A DNA stretch of 64,000 nucleotides from JACROF01 sp964598995 (lineage in GTDB: Bacteria > Patescibacteriota > Microgenomatia > Levybacterales > UBA12049). The first letter of the stretch is position 1; every line of letters begins with the position of its first letter. The stretch is taken from positions 1 to 64,000 of the forward strand of contig CAZRDR010000021.1 of assembly GCA_964598995.1 (NCBI GenBank), in the 5' to 3' direction. Below are positions 43,817-52,043 of the stretch, piece by piece. The notes under the pieces are model-generated. The model saw only the letters and a list, made by a program, of their open reading frames with translations. It had not been told where the DNA came from and searched no databases. The position numbers and the translations under genes are program-made.

Positions 43817-44806
43817 TTATTTAGCTTCTTGTTTATTAGCCACAAAGAAGCCGGCAATAACATCTTCCATCTGCGGATCTTCTATAGTTATATCTTGAAC
43901 TGGTAACTCTTTCAGAATTTTAGATGCGATTTCATTTGCCTCATGCTGCTTGATGCGTACTTCCCATTCTGGGAAAGTAAAGTTCCTCGTCTCCCCAAAA
44001 TGAGCTAACTTTTTCTCATCAACTTTCTCTGAGAACACGACTTTAATAATTTTATACGGTGCATGTTTTTTAACCAGGTCTGAGAGGAGTCCATCATAAA
44101 GAATCTGTCCAAAATTAATAACAATAACTCTTTTACATAATGCCTCCACGTCTCCCATGTAATGAGATGTAAGGATGATAGTTGCGTTATATGTCTCGTT
44201 ATATTCCTTCAAAAAATCTCTGATCGTTTTCTGCATCACGACATCAAGTCCGATTGTCGGTTCATCAAGAAATAATACTTTGGGTGAATGGATAAGCGCT
44301 GCGATGAGTTCCATCTTCATACGCTGGCCAAGCGATAATTTGCGAACCGGAACATGGAGAAAATCTTTTACCGCAAGTCGAGTCGAAAGATCTTCAACTA
44401 CTTCGTTAAACTTGTCCGTCGGGACTTCATAGATTTCTTTATTAAGCAGGAAAGTGTCCATTGCAGGCAAATCCCACCATAATTGATTTTTCTGACCCAT
44501 AACTAAGGAGATTTGCTTAAGAAATTGTGACTTACGATCAAATGGCGTAAAGCCTAAGACTTGAACTTTACCCTTAGTCGGATAGAGGAGTCCCGAAAGA
44601 CATTTCAGAGTCGTTGTTTTGCCTGCGCCATTTGGTCCGATAAAGCCAATAATTTCTCCTTCATCAATTTCAAATGAGATATTCTCAACAGCTTTAACTG
44701 TTTCATACTTACGAGCAAAAAGAGACTTAATTGACCCCGTAAAGCCAGGCTCTTTCTTGTGGACTGAGTAATATTTAGAGAGGTGATCGATGTTGATGAC
44801 TGCCAT
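43817..44806 (-). CDS. ABC transporter ATPase of an ABC-2 exporter (COG4586-like)
   Basis: 329 residues. Walker A GPNGAGKTT (about 57-65), a Q-loop region VMGQKNQLWWDLP (about 102-114; the tryptophan pair is typical of COG4586), signature LSLGQRMK (about 158-165), Walker B VLFLDEPTIGLD (about 177-188) and switch His in LTSHYMGDVEAL. The C-terminal 90 residues form the accessory domain of this subfamily. It is followed after 5 bases by four permease genes. -10 TATAAT (44815-44820) is 8 bases before the ATG. Confidence 0.95.
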   Translation of the reverse strand: MAVINIDHLSKYYSVHKKEPGFTGSIKSLFARKYETVKAVENISFEIDEGEIIGFIGPNGAGKTTTLKCLSGLLYPTKGKVQVLGFTPFDRKSQFLKQISLVMGQKNQLWWDLPAMDTFLLNKEIYEVPTDKFNEVVEDLSTRLAVKDFLHVPVRKLSLGQRMKMELIAALIHSPKVLFLDEPTIGLDVVMQKTIRDFLKEYNETYNATIILTSHYMGDVEALCKRVIVINFGQILYDGLLSDLVKKHAPYKIIKVVFSEKVDEKKLAHFGETRNFTFPEWEVRIKQHEANEIASKILKELPVQDITIEDPQMEDVIAGFFVANKQEAK

Positions 44807-44814
44807 ACACAGCC

Positions 44815-44820
44815 ATTATA
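44815..44820 (-). promoter_or_regulatory. -10 box of the ABC exporter operon (leaderless)
   Basis: TATAAT on the minus strand, 8 bases before the ATG at 44806 and directly behind the HU terminator. At the expected -35 position only CCAGGT is found. Confidence 0.45.
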
Positions 44821-44822
44821 GC

Positions 44823-44852
44823 AAAAAGAGGCTCCATACCTGGAACCTCTTT
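44823..44852 (-). terminator. Rho-independent terminator of the HU gene
   Basis: On the minus strand AAAGAGG/CCTCTTT and an inner TCC/GGA pair form a stem of 10-11 bp, followed by five T. It lies 19 nt after the HU stop. Confidence 0.85.
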
Positions 44853-44871
44853 CACAGCAACACAATCAAGG

Positions 44872-45144
44872 TTATCTAATAACCTTCTTAAAGGTTTTAC
44901 CAGGGGTAAAACCAGGTGCTTTACGCGCACTTAACGTAATGCGTTCACCTGTTTTGGGATTTCTTCCAACACGTTGTGCGCGACTGCGTACACTAAAAGT
45001 CCCAAAGCCTGTGAGAACTACCTTCTCACCCCTTTTTAAGGAGTCTCTTATCGTATTCAGCGTAGTTTGGACTGCATCACGAGCAGCTTTGTTCGTGAGA
45101 TTTGATTTCTTAGCAACGACTTCAATAAGATCTTTTTTCGTCAT
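44872..45144 (-). CDS. hup: HU-family histone-like DNA-binding protein
   Basis: 90 residues from the ATG at 45144. Typical HU: a helical N-terminal dimer part (MTKKDLIEVVAKKSNLT), GFGTFSVRSRAQRVGRNPKTGERI (about 45-68) leading into the DNA-binding arm, and KAPGFTPGKTFKKVI at the end. It bends and packs DNA as a dimer. The frame also opens at a GTG at 45153, but the perfect AGGAGGTGAT sequence, 4 bases before the ATG, decides for 45144. That sequence lies in a hairpin. Confidence 0.96.
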   Translation of the reverse strand: MTKKDLIEVVAKKSNLTNKAARDAVQTTLNTIRDSLKRGEKVVLTGFGTFSVRSRAQRVGRNPKTGERITLSARKAPGFTPGKTFKKVIR

Positions 45145-45148
45145 AAAA

Positions 45149-45165
45149 ATCACCTCCTAAAGGAG
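45149..45165 (-). promoter_or_regulatory. Hairpin over the HU Shine-Dalgarno sequence
   Basis: On the minus strand CTCC-TTTA-GGAG can pair, covering the core of the perfect AGGAGGTGAT ribosome site (45149-45158) of the HU gene. This may limit translation at low temperature or allow control by a binding factor. Confidence 0.5.
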
Positions 45166-45191
45166 AAATGAAAAAATTATTTCTTAGATTT

Positions 45192-45220
45192 AAGGTACAG
45201 GGAATAGAGGTGCTTGTCAA
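45192..45220 (-). promoter_or_regulatory. Promoter of the HU gene
   Basis: -35 TTGACA (45215-45220, perfect), a 17-bp spacer and a weak -10 TACCTT (45192-45197). The leader is about 40 nt. Confidence 0.6.
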
Positions 45221-45242
45221 GAGATCACATTGATACATCAAG

Positions 45243-46502
45243 CTATTTTAATGATTCGTAAGAGGCAAGAAGAAATTTACCTTGATAAGATCCAAGCGGG
45301 ATAAGCCCTTCCGGTATCCCAAAGGCAGTGTTTGCAATTTCATGTTCCTCTCCAGATTTAACATTAAATATTTTGTAGTTTTTTGACTCATAATCAATTC
45401 CAAATAACTTGTCTCCTACAAAAATACTATAGTCGGTAAAACCACTATTTGGCAATGCAGGATCCAAAGTTGAGGTAGGTATGTGAAAGAGATATATAGA
45501 ATCTTTGGTGAGAATAGCTAGAATATCCTTATTATCATTCAGTAGGATATTCTTAACTTTCCCCTTAATTTGGCTAAGGTCAAACAATGGAGTAGTTACC
45601 TTTGAAGTCACTTTCATCAAATTGATTTTACCATCGGCAAAAGTGTAATCTTCAAAGGAGTACTCCTCAGGTGTTTGTTTAAGCTCTGCGAGAATAATGC
45701 TATCTTCCTTTGGTAAGGATCCTATAAATCGCGGGTTGTTATTACATCCCATTCCTGTCTTAGTCAACTCTTGATTACCAGATGTGGTAACTCGATAAAT
45801 CTCACCATAGCCACCGCAGCCATCTCCCCCAAATGACCCGATAATCTGACCTGCACTAGACGTAAACAGATACTCAGCATCCCCATAAATAACTGGATCT
45901 ATCGTCGTAAGTTCTGTCTCTTTATTTGATGTTGTATCAAAAAGACGTACTGATACTTTCTGGCTATGCTCATAATCTAAGGCTTTGGTTGTGTAAAAGA
46001 CTTCATTATTGTCACTTATTACAGAACCGGGTCCATAACCCGAGGCAAAAGTAACTGGTGAGACTCTAGCTTGGCTAGATGTTCTAAGGTCAAATTTATA
46101 TAGCGTATTCTCACTAATAAAGTAAATGCTGTTATTATTATCCCACGTATGAAATAATCTGGGATTACTTTCGGATTTATAACCTCCTAAGAGGATAAAT
46201 TTCTCACCATCAAATGAATAGATCTTCATATTTGCATCCTTAGGTACGGTAACGGTTGGGACTACTGTTGGAGTTATTTCTTTACTGACTTGAGTTGGAA
46301 TAGGCACCGTAGCTGACTTCAATTTCTGAGAAGCCGTATTTACTATAAGGAGCATGCCTGCAATTCCAAGTATTAACACTGCCACAAATCCGATTAAGAG
46401 AAATTTCTTTCGTGACCTATGAGGAGGTGGCGGTACAGAAGGCTGAGAAGGAATTTGAGCTATTTGAGGCTGCTGTTCTAATGAAGGTTGAGGTTGCTCC
46501 AC
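45243..46502 (-). CDS. Membrane-anchored protein with a beta-propeller-like extracellular region
   Basis: About 419 residues from a GTG at 46502. A Pro/Gln-rich cytoplasmic part (about 1-32), one membrane helix (about 38-55) and a large extracellular region follow. In it, strands such as KFILLGGYKSESNPRLFHTW, NSIYFISENTLYKF and EVFYTTKAL recur at roughly 40-50 residues, as in beta-propeller (WD40/PD40-like) proteins. No catalytic motif is seen. A frame extension to 46538 begins with TTG, but that TTG is the -35 box TTGACT, so the GTG is the better start. Function unknown. Confidence 0.75.
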   Translation of the reverse strand: MEQPQPSLEQQPQIAQIPSQPSVPPPPHRSRKKFLLIGFVAVLILGIAGMLLIVNTASQKLKSATVPIPTQVSKEITPTVVPTVTVPKDANMKIYSFDGEKFILLGGYKSESNPRLFHTWDNNNSIYFISENTLYKFDLRTSSQARVSPVTFASGYGPGSVISDNNEVFYTTKALDYEHSQKVSVRLFDTTSNKETELTTIDPVIYGDAEYLFTSSAGQIIGSFGGDGCGGYGEIYRVTTSGNQELTKTGMGCNNNPRFIGSLPKEDSIILAELKQTPEEYSFEDYTFADGKINLMKVTSKVTTPLFDLSQIKGKVKNILLNDNKDILAILTKDSIYLFHIPTSTLDPALPNSGFTDYSIFVGDKLFGIDYESKNYKIFNVKSGEEHEIANTAFGIPEGLIPLGSYQGKFLLASYESLK

Positions 46503-46509
46503 ATACTCA

Positions 46510-46538
46510 TCTTTACAGACATTAACAGGTAAAGTCAA
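46510..46538 (-). promoter_or_regulatory. Leaderless promoter before a GTG start
   Basis: -35 TTGACT (46533-46538), a 17-bp spacer and a weak -10 TAAAGA (46510-46515); the GTG at 46502 follows after 7 bases. Confidence 0.5.
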
Positions 46539-46543
46539 GAATA

Positions 46544-47815
46544 TTAGATCGTATGTTCAGGATAGACTGAGCGGAACTCTCGGATAGCTGTTACTTTCAC
46601 TCCACCTGCGACAGCTAGTGCCTTACTGACTTCTTCTTGGATCTTTTTAGAAAGAATGACTGTCTGAGCATCATCTAAACGTCCTGGATTAATAATGACG
46701 CGTAACTCACGACCAGCTTCGAATGCATACGCATCTTCGACTCCATCATATCGCTTGGCAATTTCTTCCATTTCCTTAAGTCTCTTACCATAGTTCTCGA
46801 TATCTTCAAAACGAGCACCAGGCCGAGCACCTGAGATCGAATCTGCGATATGAACGATGACTGACTCAACACTTGAGAATGGCTTATCTTCATGATGTTC
46901 TGCGACACAATTAACGACTGTCTCAGGAAGGTTAAAGCGCTTGAGGTATTCAACGCCTAACTTAACGTGACTTCCCTCTCCTTCAATGACTTTTCCGATA
47001 TCATGGAAAAGACAGCCTAAGCGAACGACGTTTACATCTGCTCCAATTTCATGAGCGATTTGGATACCAATTTTTGTCTCTTCAAGGGTATGAACAACTA
47101 AATTCTGGCCAAATGACGTTCGGAATTTAAAGCGGCCACGCGTCTGATAAATTTCACTTGGAAGGTTATACACACCGACTTCAGCAGCTAATTTCTGTCC
47201 TTCCTCAAACATAATCTTCTCAACTTCTTTACGAGTCTGTTCGACGATCTCCTCGATGCGGAATGGCTGAATACGGGTATCTTTAAGAAGTTTTTCAAGA
47301 GACTGACGAGCGATCTCGCGACGGACACTATCAAATGACGAAAGTCTGATGACTCCTTCTTCGTCTAAATCAACATCAACACCAGTTGCTTGTTCAAAGG
47401 CGCGAATATTGCGTCCTTCTTTACCGATGATGCGACCTTTCATCTCTTCATCAGGGACTTTAACAACAGTAACGGTGTACTCAGCGATATAATCGAGAGC
47501 TCCATGACGCATACTGTCAACGAGGATCTCACGAGCTTTCTGATCACCAGTTGTTTTTGCCTCTTCTTCTTTTTCTTTAATGATTCTCGCGATCATCGCA
47601 GCTGAATCACGTTCTGTTTCCTCAAGGAGTGCTTGTCTTGCTTCTTCACGAGTTAAGCCAGAAGCTTGCTCAAGTTTTTTGAGGTAATCTTGTCGTTTTT
47701 TCTCAAGGTCTTCTTTATCTTGTTCGAAACGCTCTAACTTTTCTTCAAGTTTTTCTTGACGTTCAAGAAGCTTTTTCTCAAGTAAAATTAAATCTTGTTG
47801 TGTAGAATCTGCCAT
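46544..47815 (-). CDS. rny: Ribonuclease Y without membrane anchor
   Basis: 423 residues. A coiled coil (about 5-75), a KH domain with GRIIGKEGRNIRAFEQATG (about 127-145), and an HD phosphohydrolase domain with HTLEETKIG, the HD pair in CLFHDIGK (about 272-279) and AEHHEDKP. RNase Y is an endonuclease that starts mRNA decay. The usual N-terminal membrane helix is absent: the protein begins directly with the coiled coil, and the upstream sequence offers no in-frame extension. It should therefore be cytoplasmic or recruited by a partner. Confidence 0.95.
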   Translation of the reverse strand: MADSTQQDLILLEKKLLERQEKLEEKLERFEQDKEDLEKKRQDYLKKLEQASGLTREEARQALLEETERDSAAMIARIIKEKEEEAKTTGDQKAREILVDSMRHGALDYIAEYTVTVVKVPDEEMKGRIIGKEGRNIRAFEQATGVDVDLDEEGVIRLSSFDSVRREIARQSLEKLLKDTRIQPFRIEEIVEQTRKEVEKIMFEEGQKLAAEVGVYNLPSEIYQTRGRFKFRTSFGQNLVVHTLEETKIGIQIAHEIGADVNVVRLGCLFHDIGKVIEGEGSHVKLGVEYLKRFNLPETVVNCVAEHHEDKPFSSVESVIVHIADSISGARPGARFEDIENYGKRLKEMEEIAKRYDGVEDAYAFEAGRELRVIINPGRLDDAQTVILSKKIQEEVSKALAVAGGVKVTAIREFRSVYPEHTI

Positions 47816-47918
47816 AAATGTTTGAAGAGTAGGAGAGGACAGCGATTGCTCGCTTATACTTAGTTTCTAAATAATAGAGACGAAACGTAGTGCATATAAC
47901 TTTGTAACACTTCTCTTG

Positions 47919-48407
47919 CTACTCTTGGTCATTATTATAACCCGTTTTGAGGATATCGTCAATTACACGGCGAATTATATCAAAGTCAAATCCTCGTCTT
48001 CCTAGATATGCACCCATCCGTCGATATTGATCCTGGCGCGGAAGAGCTGTAACTTTTTTGTGATACTTCCGGGCAAGATCTAACGCCTTCTCATAATCAG
48101 TCTTTGAGTCTTCTGTTTTTTCACTCATTACTTGCTCAATAATCTCGTCCTTAATTCCTTTTTGTCGTAGTTCAAGCTTTATGACTCGATCACTTTTGGA
48201 TTTAAATCTCGTCCTACTTTCTTTCCACCACCTCGCAAATTGCTCATCATCCTGAAATCTTTGCTCTTGGACTTTTTCGATGACTGCTTCGATAACATCT
48301 AGTGGAGCTTTCTTCTTCGTTAAATAATCACGTAACTCTTTCTCAGAGCGAAACCGACGAGAAAGCTGGAGGAGGACTAACGTATAATACTTTTCAAATT
48401 GGTCCAT
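47919..48407 (-). CDS. recX: Regulatory protein RecX
   Basis: 162 residues made of three-helix repeats with RSEKELRDYL (about 19-28), RFQDDEQFARWW (about 50-61) and LELRQKGIKDEIIEQVM (about 76-92). These are family motifs. RecX inhibits RecA filaments. It starts 24 nt after the recA stop, the common recA-recX arrangement. Confidence 0.93.
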   Translation of the reverse strand: MDQFEKYYTLVLLQLSRRFRSEKELRDYLTKKKAPLDVIEAVIEKVQEQRFQDDEQFARWWKESRTRFKSKSDRVIKLELRQKGIKDEIIEQVMSEKTEDSKTDYEKALDLARKYHKKVTALPRQDQYRRMGAYLGRRGFDFDIIRRVIDDILKTGYNNDQE

Positions 48408-48431
48408 GGAGACTACTGAGAGTAGTAAAGA

Positions 48432-49541
48432 TTATGGGGTTGGGACTGCTTCATCTTCTGCATCTTCATCTTCTTCAACGCCAACCGCAACCGGCATACC
48501 CCCATCTTTACTCCTACTCATAATCTCTTGTACGATTTTTTTCGTATCATCAGGATTTTCTTTCAGCCAATCGATAGCTGCTGCTTTTCCTTGACCTATT
48601 AACTGTTCGTTATACCTAAAGAATGCGCCTGATTTAGAAATAACATTCATCTCAACACCGACATCTAAGACACCGCCCTCACGTGAGATACCTTGCTCGA
48701 AGACATCAAACTCCGCGAGTCTAAAAGGTGTCGAAACTTTATTTTTGACGACTTTAACACGATGCCTCGAACCGATCACTTTATCACCATCTTTAATCGT
48801 CTCAATCTTTCTGATGTCCATACGAACTGAGGCATAGAACTTAAGCGCGAGTCCACCTGTCGTTGTCTCTGGATTACCAAACATAACGCCGATTTTTTGA
48901 CGGAGCTGGTTAGTAAAGATAACAACTGTTTTTGACTTAGAAATAACAGCTGTTAATTTGCGAAGTGCCTGGGACATCAGACGGGCCTGGAGTCCGACAA
49001 CCGCATCGCCCATCTCTCCTTCAATTTCTGCACGAGGAACCAAAGCTGCAACTGAGTCGATAACAAGAACATCAATACCACCACTGCGAACGAGACTCTC
49101 AGCAATTTCAAGAGCTTGCTCTCCAGTATCTGGCTGAGAAATAAGTAATTCGTCAAGCTTTACACCTATTCGCTCTGCCCAGAGTGGGTCGAGTGCATGC
49201 TCTGCATCAATAAAAGCTGCAATTCCGCCATGCTTTTGGGCTTGCGCAATTGTTGAAAGACAAACAGTCGTTTTTCCTGAAGATTCTGGTCCATAGACTT
49301 CGATAATTCTTCCGCGGGGCAGGCCTCCGACGCCAAGCGCGAGGTCTAGCGGAAGACAACCTGTACTAACAACTGAAATATCTAATTTCCCCGCAGCATC
49401 GCCAAAGCGCATGATAGACCCTCGACCATACTGTTTTTCGATCTGATCCATTGCCATACGGATGGATTCGAGTTTTTGTGATGCGTCTGTCTGAGGCTGA
49501 ATAACTGCAGAAGATTTTGCGTTATTTGAAGACCTTGCCAT
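48432..49541 (-). CDS. recA: Recombinase RecA
   Basis: A 369-residue recombinase. Walker A GPESSGKT (84-91), Walker B LVIDSVAAL (about 158-166), and the L1/L2 DNA-binding loops around GEMGDAVVGLQARLMSQAL and MFGNPETTTGGLALKF are intact; there is no intein. The N-terminal extension (about 1-20) is rich in S, A and Q, and the C-terminus is strongly acidic (EEDEDAEDEA). The promoter at 49553-49581 has no LexA-like palindrome that I can recognise, so SOS control is not supported. Confidence 0.98.
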   Translation of the reverse strand: MARSSNNAKSSAVIQPQTDASQKLESIRMAMDQIEKQYGRGSIMRFGDAAGKLDISVVSTGCLPLDLALGVGGLPRGRIIEVYGPESSGKTTVCLSTIAQAQKHGGIAAFIDAEHALDPLWAERIGVKLDELLISQPDTGEQALEIAESLVRSGGIDVLVIDSVAALVPRAEIEGEMGDAVVGLQARLMSQALRKLTAVISKSKTVVIFTNQLRQKIGVMFGNPETTTGGLALKFYASVRMDIRKIETIKDGDKVIGSRHRVKVVKNKVSTPFRLAEFDVFEQGISREGGVLDVGVEMNVISKSGAFFRYNEQLIGQGKAAAIDWLKENPDDTKKIVQEIMSRSKDGGMPVAVGVEEDEDAEDEAVPTP

Positions 49542-49552
49542 AAAGTAGGATC

Positions 49553-49581
49553 ATAATACCGTTGTTTCGTATTTTTTACAA
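49553..49581 (-). promoter_or_regulatory. Promoter of recA
   Basis: -35 TTGTAA (49576-49581), a 17-bp spacer and -10 TATTAT (49553-49558), 11 bases before the ATG; the leader would be about 4 bases. Confidence 0.6.
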
Positions 49582-49659
49582 GCCATCATACTGCCTCTTT
49601 CTATATCACTTTTTAGCCTCAAAATTAGCCTTAAACGTAACGATTATAAGCTTTAAGGA

Positions 49660-49689
49660 TTGGTAAAGTAGAGATAACTTTGGTAGAAT
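49660..49689 (+). promoter_or_regulatory. Promoter of a candidate structured RNA and tRNA-Pro
   Basis: -35 TTGGTA (49660-49665), an 18-bp spacer and an extended -10 TGG-TAGAAT (49684-49689). The start is near 49696, about 150 bases before the tRNA. Confidence 0.65.
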
Positions 49690-49695
49690 CTTTTC

Positions 49696-49844
49696 AAGCT
49701 TGTAAACAGGATATAAAACACAAAATCGCTGGCTCTTGAGTCCCGATTTTGTGATCCTTAAAGGGAAATCGTTGGGACGGACTGAAAGGAGTCCACTTGC
49801 TGGACAAGTGATAAAATAAATCGTGAGGTTTGTCCCATTTGTCG
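49696..49844 (+). ncRNA. Candidate structured RNA of unknown class upstream of tRNA-Pro
   Basis: A non-coding stretch of about 150 bases behind a good promoter. It can form two domains. The first is ACAAAATCG/CGATTTTGT (about 49719-49752), extended by AGGAT/ATCCT, with a small hairpin at its tip. The second is closed by TGGGAC/GTCCCA (about 49773-49836) and holds the hairpins GGACT/AGTCC and CACTTG/CAAGTG. An A/U-rich single strand (ATAAAATAAATCGTGAGG) follows the last hairpin. It is not tmRNA, SRP RNA, 6S RNA or a riboswitch that I recognise. It may be a separate RNA or the long 5' leader of the tRNA precursor. Confidence 0.5.
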
Positions 49845-49915
49845 CGGGGATTAGTTTAACGGTAGAATGCGCGGATGGGGTCCGTGTGACCGGAGTTCAA
49901 TTCTCCGATCCCCGA
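49845..49915 (+). tRNA. tRNA-Pro (anticodon GGG)
   Basis: A 71-base cloverleaf. Acceptor CGGGGAT/ATCCCCG with discriminator A, anticodon stem CGCGG/CCGTG with loop ATGGGGT (anticodon GGG, reading CCC/CCU), and T arm CGGAG/CTCCG with loop TTCAATT. The C1-G72 pair and A73 are proline identity features. CCA is not encoded. The D stem is weak (G-U pairs). Confidence 0.93.
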
Positions 49916-49940
49916 CTAAAAAATGCTAAACTAAATTTAT

Positions 49941-50471
49941 ATGCCTTGGAAACAACTCAGTCGTAAAACGATAATAGATAACAAATTCCTTAAAGTCTAT
50001 GAAGATGAGGTAGAACTCCCAAATGGTCATATCATCCCCGATTACAGTGTCATTGAAAAACAAAGTTTCTCGATGGTAGTGGCTTTAGATAAAGACAATA
50101 ACGTTATAACGATTGATGAATATAAATATGCTATCGGTAAGACGATTCATACGCTTCCGGCTGGATGCTTTAACACTGGCGAGTCACCACTTGAGACAGC
50201 AAAGCGTGAACTCATGGAAGAAACAGGATACAGTGGAGGGATATGGGAAGACCTCGGTGAGTATTATGAATATCCTTCTAAAGACTCACATGTTGTTCGC
50301 TTTTTTAAAGCAACTGGTGTTGAAAGAACAAGTCATATGAGCCATGAAACAACAGAAAATATTGCGCTGCGAGTTATTAATCTTGAAAAATTAAAAGAAG
50401 AAATAAAAAATCACGAATGGCCAGCTAACGCAACACTTGCTGCCTTCGTAGCAGCTGGTTTACTCAATTGA
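49941..50471 (+). CDS. Nudix hydrolase, ADP-ribose pyrophosphatase-like
   Basis: 176 residues. The Nudix box GCFNTGESPLETAKRELMEETGYSGG (about 74-99) is canonical (Gx5Ex7RELxEExG). The N-terminal DEVELPNGHIIPDYSVIEKQ and VDEYKYAIGKTIHTLPAGC stretches are typical of the NudF/ADP-sugar pyrophosphatase group. It hydrolyses nucleoside diphosphate sugars. A -10-like TAAACT lies 8 bases before the ATG, just behind tRNA-Pro. Confidence 0.9.
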   Translation: MPWKQLSRKTIIDNKFLKVYEDEVELPNGHIIPDYSVIEKQSFSMVVALDKDNNVITIDEYKYAIGKTIHTLPAGCFNTGESPLETAKRELMEETGYSGGIWEDLGEYYEYPSKDSHVVRFFKATGVERTSHMSHETTENIALRVINLEKLKEEIKNHEWPANATLAAFVAAGLLN

Positions 50472-50479
50472 ATAAATCT

Positions 50480-50508
50480 TTGCACATATTCCTCAATTGG
50501 CATATACT
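50480..50508 (+). promoter_or_regulatory. Leaderless promoter before a GTG start
   Basis: -35 TTGCAC (50480-50485), a 17-bp spacer and -10 TATACT (50503-50508); the GTG at 50515 follows after exactly 6 bases. Confidence 0.6.
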
Positions 50509-50514
50509 TTATAC

Positions 50515-51201
50515 GTGCTAATAAAGAGACTAACGACTTTTTTCCCTCACGTTCAAATAATACTGATTCGCTCAGGATTGATTAGTAAAATCTTCGTCGT
50601 CCTTTTATTTTTAATTGTGTTTCTCACAGCTCTTGTCATGAAAGACCTTAGTAGTAAATCAGAAATTCCATCTGCTCAGGATAATAACCCTGAATCAAAT
50701 TTTATTATTGATCAAGTTGTAACACCTACTCAACTTCAAAAATCTAATCCTATTACTGTTATCCCTTCTGTCACTACAGCACAACCAACTACTAACGCGA
50801 TAAATTCACCCACTTCTACTCCCACCCCTGTATCAAACTCCTCTCAACAGCCAACTGCTACCCCGACACCAGGAGTAGCCGATACAGAATCTCCTCATAC
50901 AAATATTTATTTCCCTCAAGAAGGAGGAACTATTACGTTTAGCTACCAACCTTCGTCTGGTAATTATCCTTGTATAGCACTTAACCCTCCATCTGATAAT
51001 GTCTCCTCAACTTCAGATATAATGACTGAATACGCCGTCGATGGCGGTTCATGGTCAGGCTATGCTAGTGCTGACTCACGTGCATTTATCTGTATGGCGA
51101 TACCGAATGGTTCACATAGCATACAAATAAGATCAAAAGATAAAGCTGGAAATGTTGAATCGCCACAGACCCTTCACTTTATTGTCAACATACCTAATTA
51201 G
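50515..51201 (+). CDS. Membrane-anchored protein with a Ser/Thr/Pro stalk and Ig-like domain
   Basis: About 228 residues from the GTG at 50515. A membrane helix (about 23-43), a disordered Thr/Ser/Pro/Gln-rich stalk (about 55-125), and a C-terminal domain with two conserved-looking cysteines (NYPCIAL, AFICMAI) ending SIQIRSKDKAGNVESPQTLHFIV. That ending is a common pattern in bacterial Ig-like/FN3-like surface modules. Probably an exported surface protein. A TTG start at 50497 would place the -10 box inside the gene. The stop overlaps that of the convergent methyltransferase gene (TTAG). Confidence 0.75.
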   Translation: MLIKRLTTFFPHVQIILIRSGLISKIFVVLLFLIVFLTALVMKDLSSKSEIPSAQDNNPESNFIIDQVVTPTQLQKSNPITVIPSVTTAQPTTNAINSPTSTPTPVSNSSQQPTATPTPGVADTESPHTNIYFPQEGGTITFSYQPSSGNYPCIALNPPSDNVSSTSDIMTEYAVDGGSWSGYASADSRAFICMAIPNGSHSIQIRSKDKAGNVESPQTLHFIVNIPN

Positions 51202-52043
51202 GCTGACCAACGTGCGAAAATCCCAGTTGAGAGGGGACGCTTATGTGTTTTTTCTTCAAGCACCAGTTCCCCGACTTGTATATTTCCTTTTTTCAAATAA
51301 TCTCGCATGACGTTTTCAAGCATCAGGCTAGAAGCAGATAGAGCATAAGCGTTGACGATAACAAATAGTGGTTGAGGAGAAAGGACTTGGGAACAGGCTT
51401 TCATCAGTTCAGGAAAACTTTTAGGGAAGTCCCAAACCTCGCCAGTTGGACCATGACCATAGACTGGAGGATCCATAATAATTCCCTCATACGTATTGCC
51501 TCGACGAATCTCTCGCTCAACAAATTTGAGAGCGTCGTCTAAAATCCATCTAATCGGTTTATCTGAAAGACTAGAAAGTTCTTGGTTCTCACGTGCCCAC
51601 GTAATAGCAGGTCGAGACGCATCAACATGGGTGACCTGTGCGCCAGCTGCTGCTGCCACTAAACTCGCGATACCTGTATAGCCGAATAAGTTGAGCACTT
51701 TTACAGATCGATTACTTTTTGTAATCGAACTCCTGATAAATTCCCAGTGGAGGTGCTGTTCAGGAAATAGTCCAGTGTGCTTAAAAGGAGTCAACTTCGC
51801 ATAGAAGGAAATATCTTCATATTTCAAAAGCCATTTCTCAGGGAGATCAGTCTTTTTAACCCATGTATCTTTGTCAAACGTAGCGTCAGCTTTTTCCCAC
51901 TCTACTTGAGACAGTTGAGGTAACCAGATAGCTTGTGGATCAGGTTTGGCGATGGTGTAGGAGCCAAAGCGTTCTAAACGATAGCCATTTCCACTATCTA
52001 ATAATTCATAATCGCTCCAGCCTCGAGTTGTTAGGATTTCCAT
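51198..52043 (-). CDS. Class I SAM-dependent methyltransferase, RlmI-like
   Basis: About 281 residues from the ATG at 52043. The SAM-binding motif VLNLFGYTGIASLVAAAAGA (about 116-135) is followed by THVDASRPAITWARENQ (motif II), and the catalytic-type motif IIMDPPVYGHGP (about 191-202) occurs in rRNA m5C methyltransferases of the RlmI/RlmK group. The usual PUA domain is not obvious. A longer frame from a GTG at 52061 overlaps the -10 box TATCAT (52050-52055), which is 6 bases from the ATG. The target RNA is not known. Confidence 0.85.
   Translation of the reverse strand: MEILTTRGWSDYELLDSGNGYRLERFGSYTIAKPDPQAIWLPQLSQVEWEKADATFDKDTWVKKTDLPEKWLLKYEDISFYAKLTPFKHTGLFPEQHLHWEFIRSSITKSNRSVKVLNLFGYTGIASLVAAAAGAQVTHVDASRPAITWARENQELSSLSDKPIRWILDDALKFVEREIRRGNTYEGIIMDPPVYGHGPTGEVWDFPKSFPELMKACSQVLSPQPLFVIVNAYALSASSLMLENVMRDYLKKGNIQVGELVLEEKTHKRPLSTGIFARWSA

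Noticed and set aside
44605..44865. 86-codon minus-strand ORF over the HU terminator
   Set aside because: It crosses the terminator and the start of the ABC ATPase in another frame.
49696..49844. SRP RNA, 6S RNA or tmRNA before tRNA-Pro
   Set aside because: The SRP GGAAG tetraloop region, a tmRNA Ala-acceptor end or a long 6S-like hairpin is not present.
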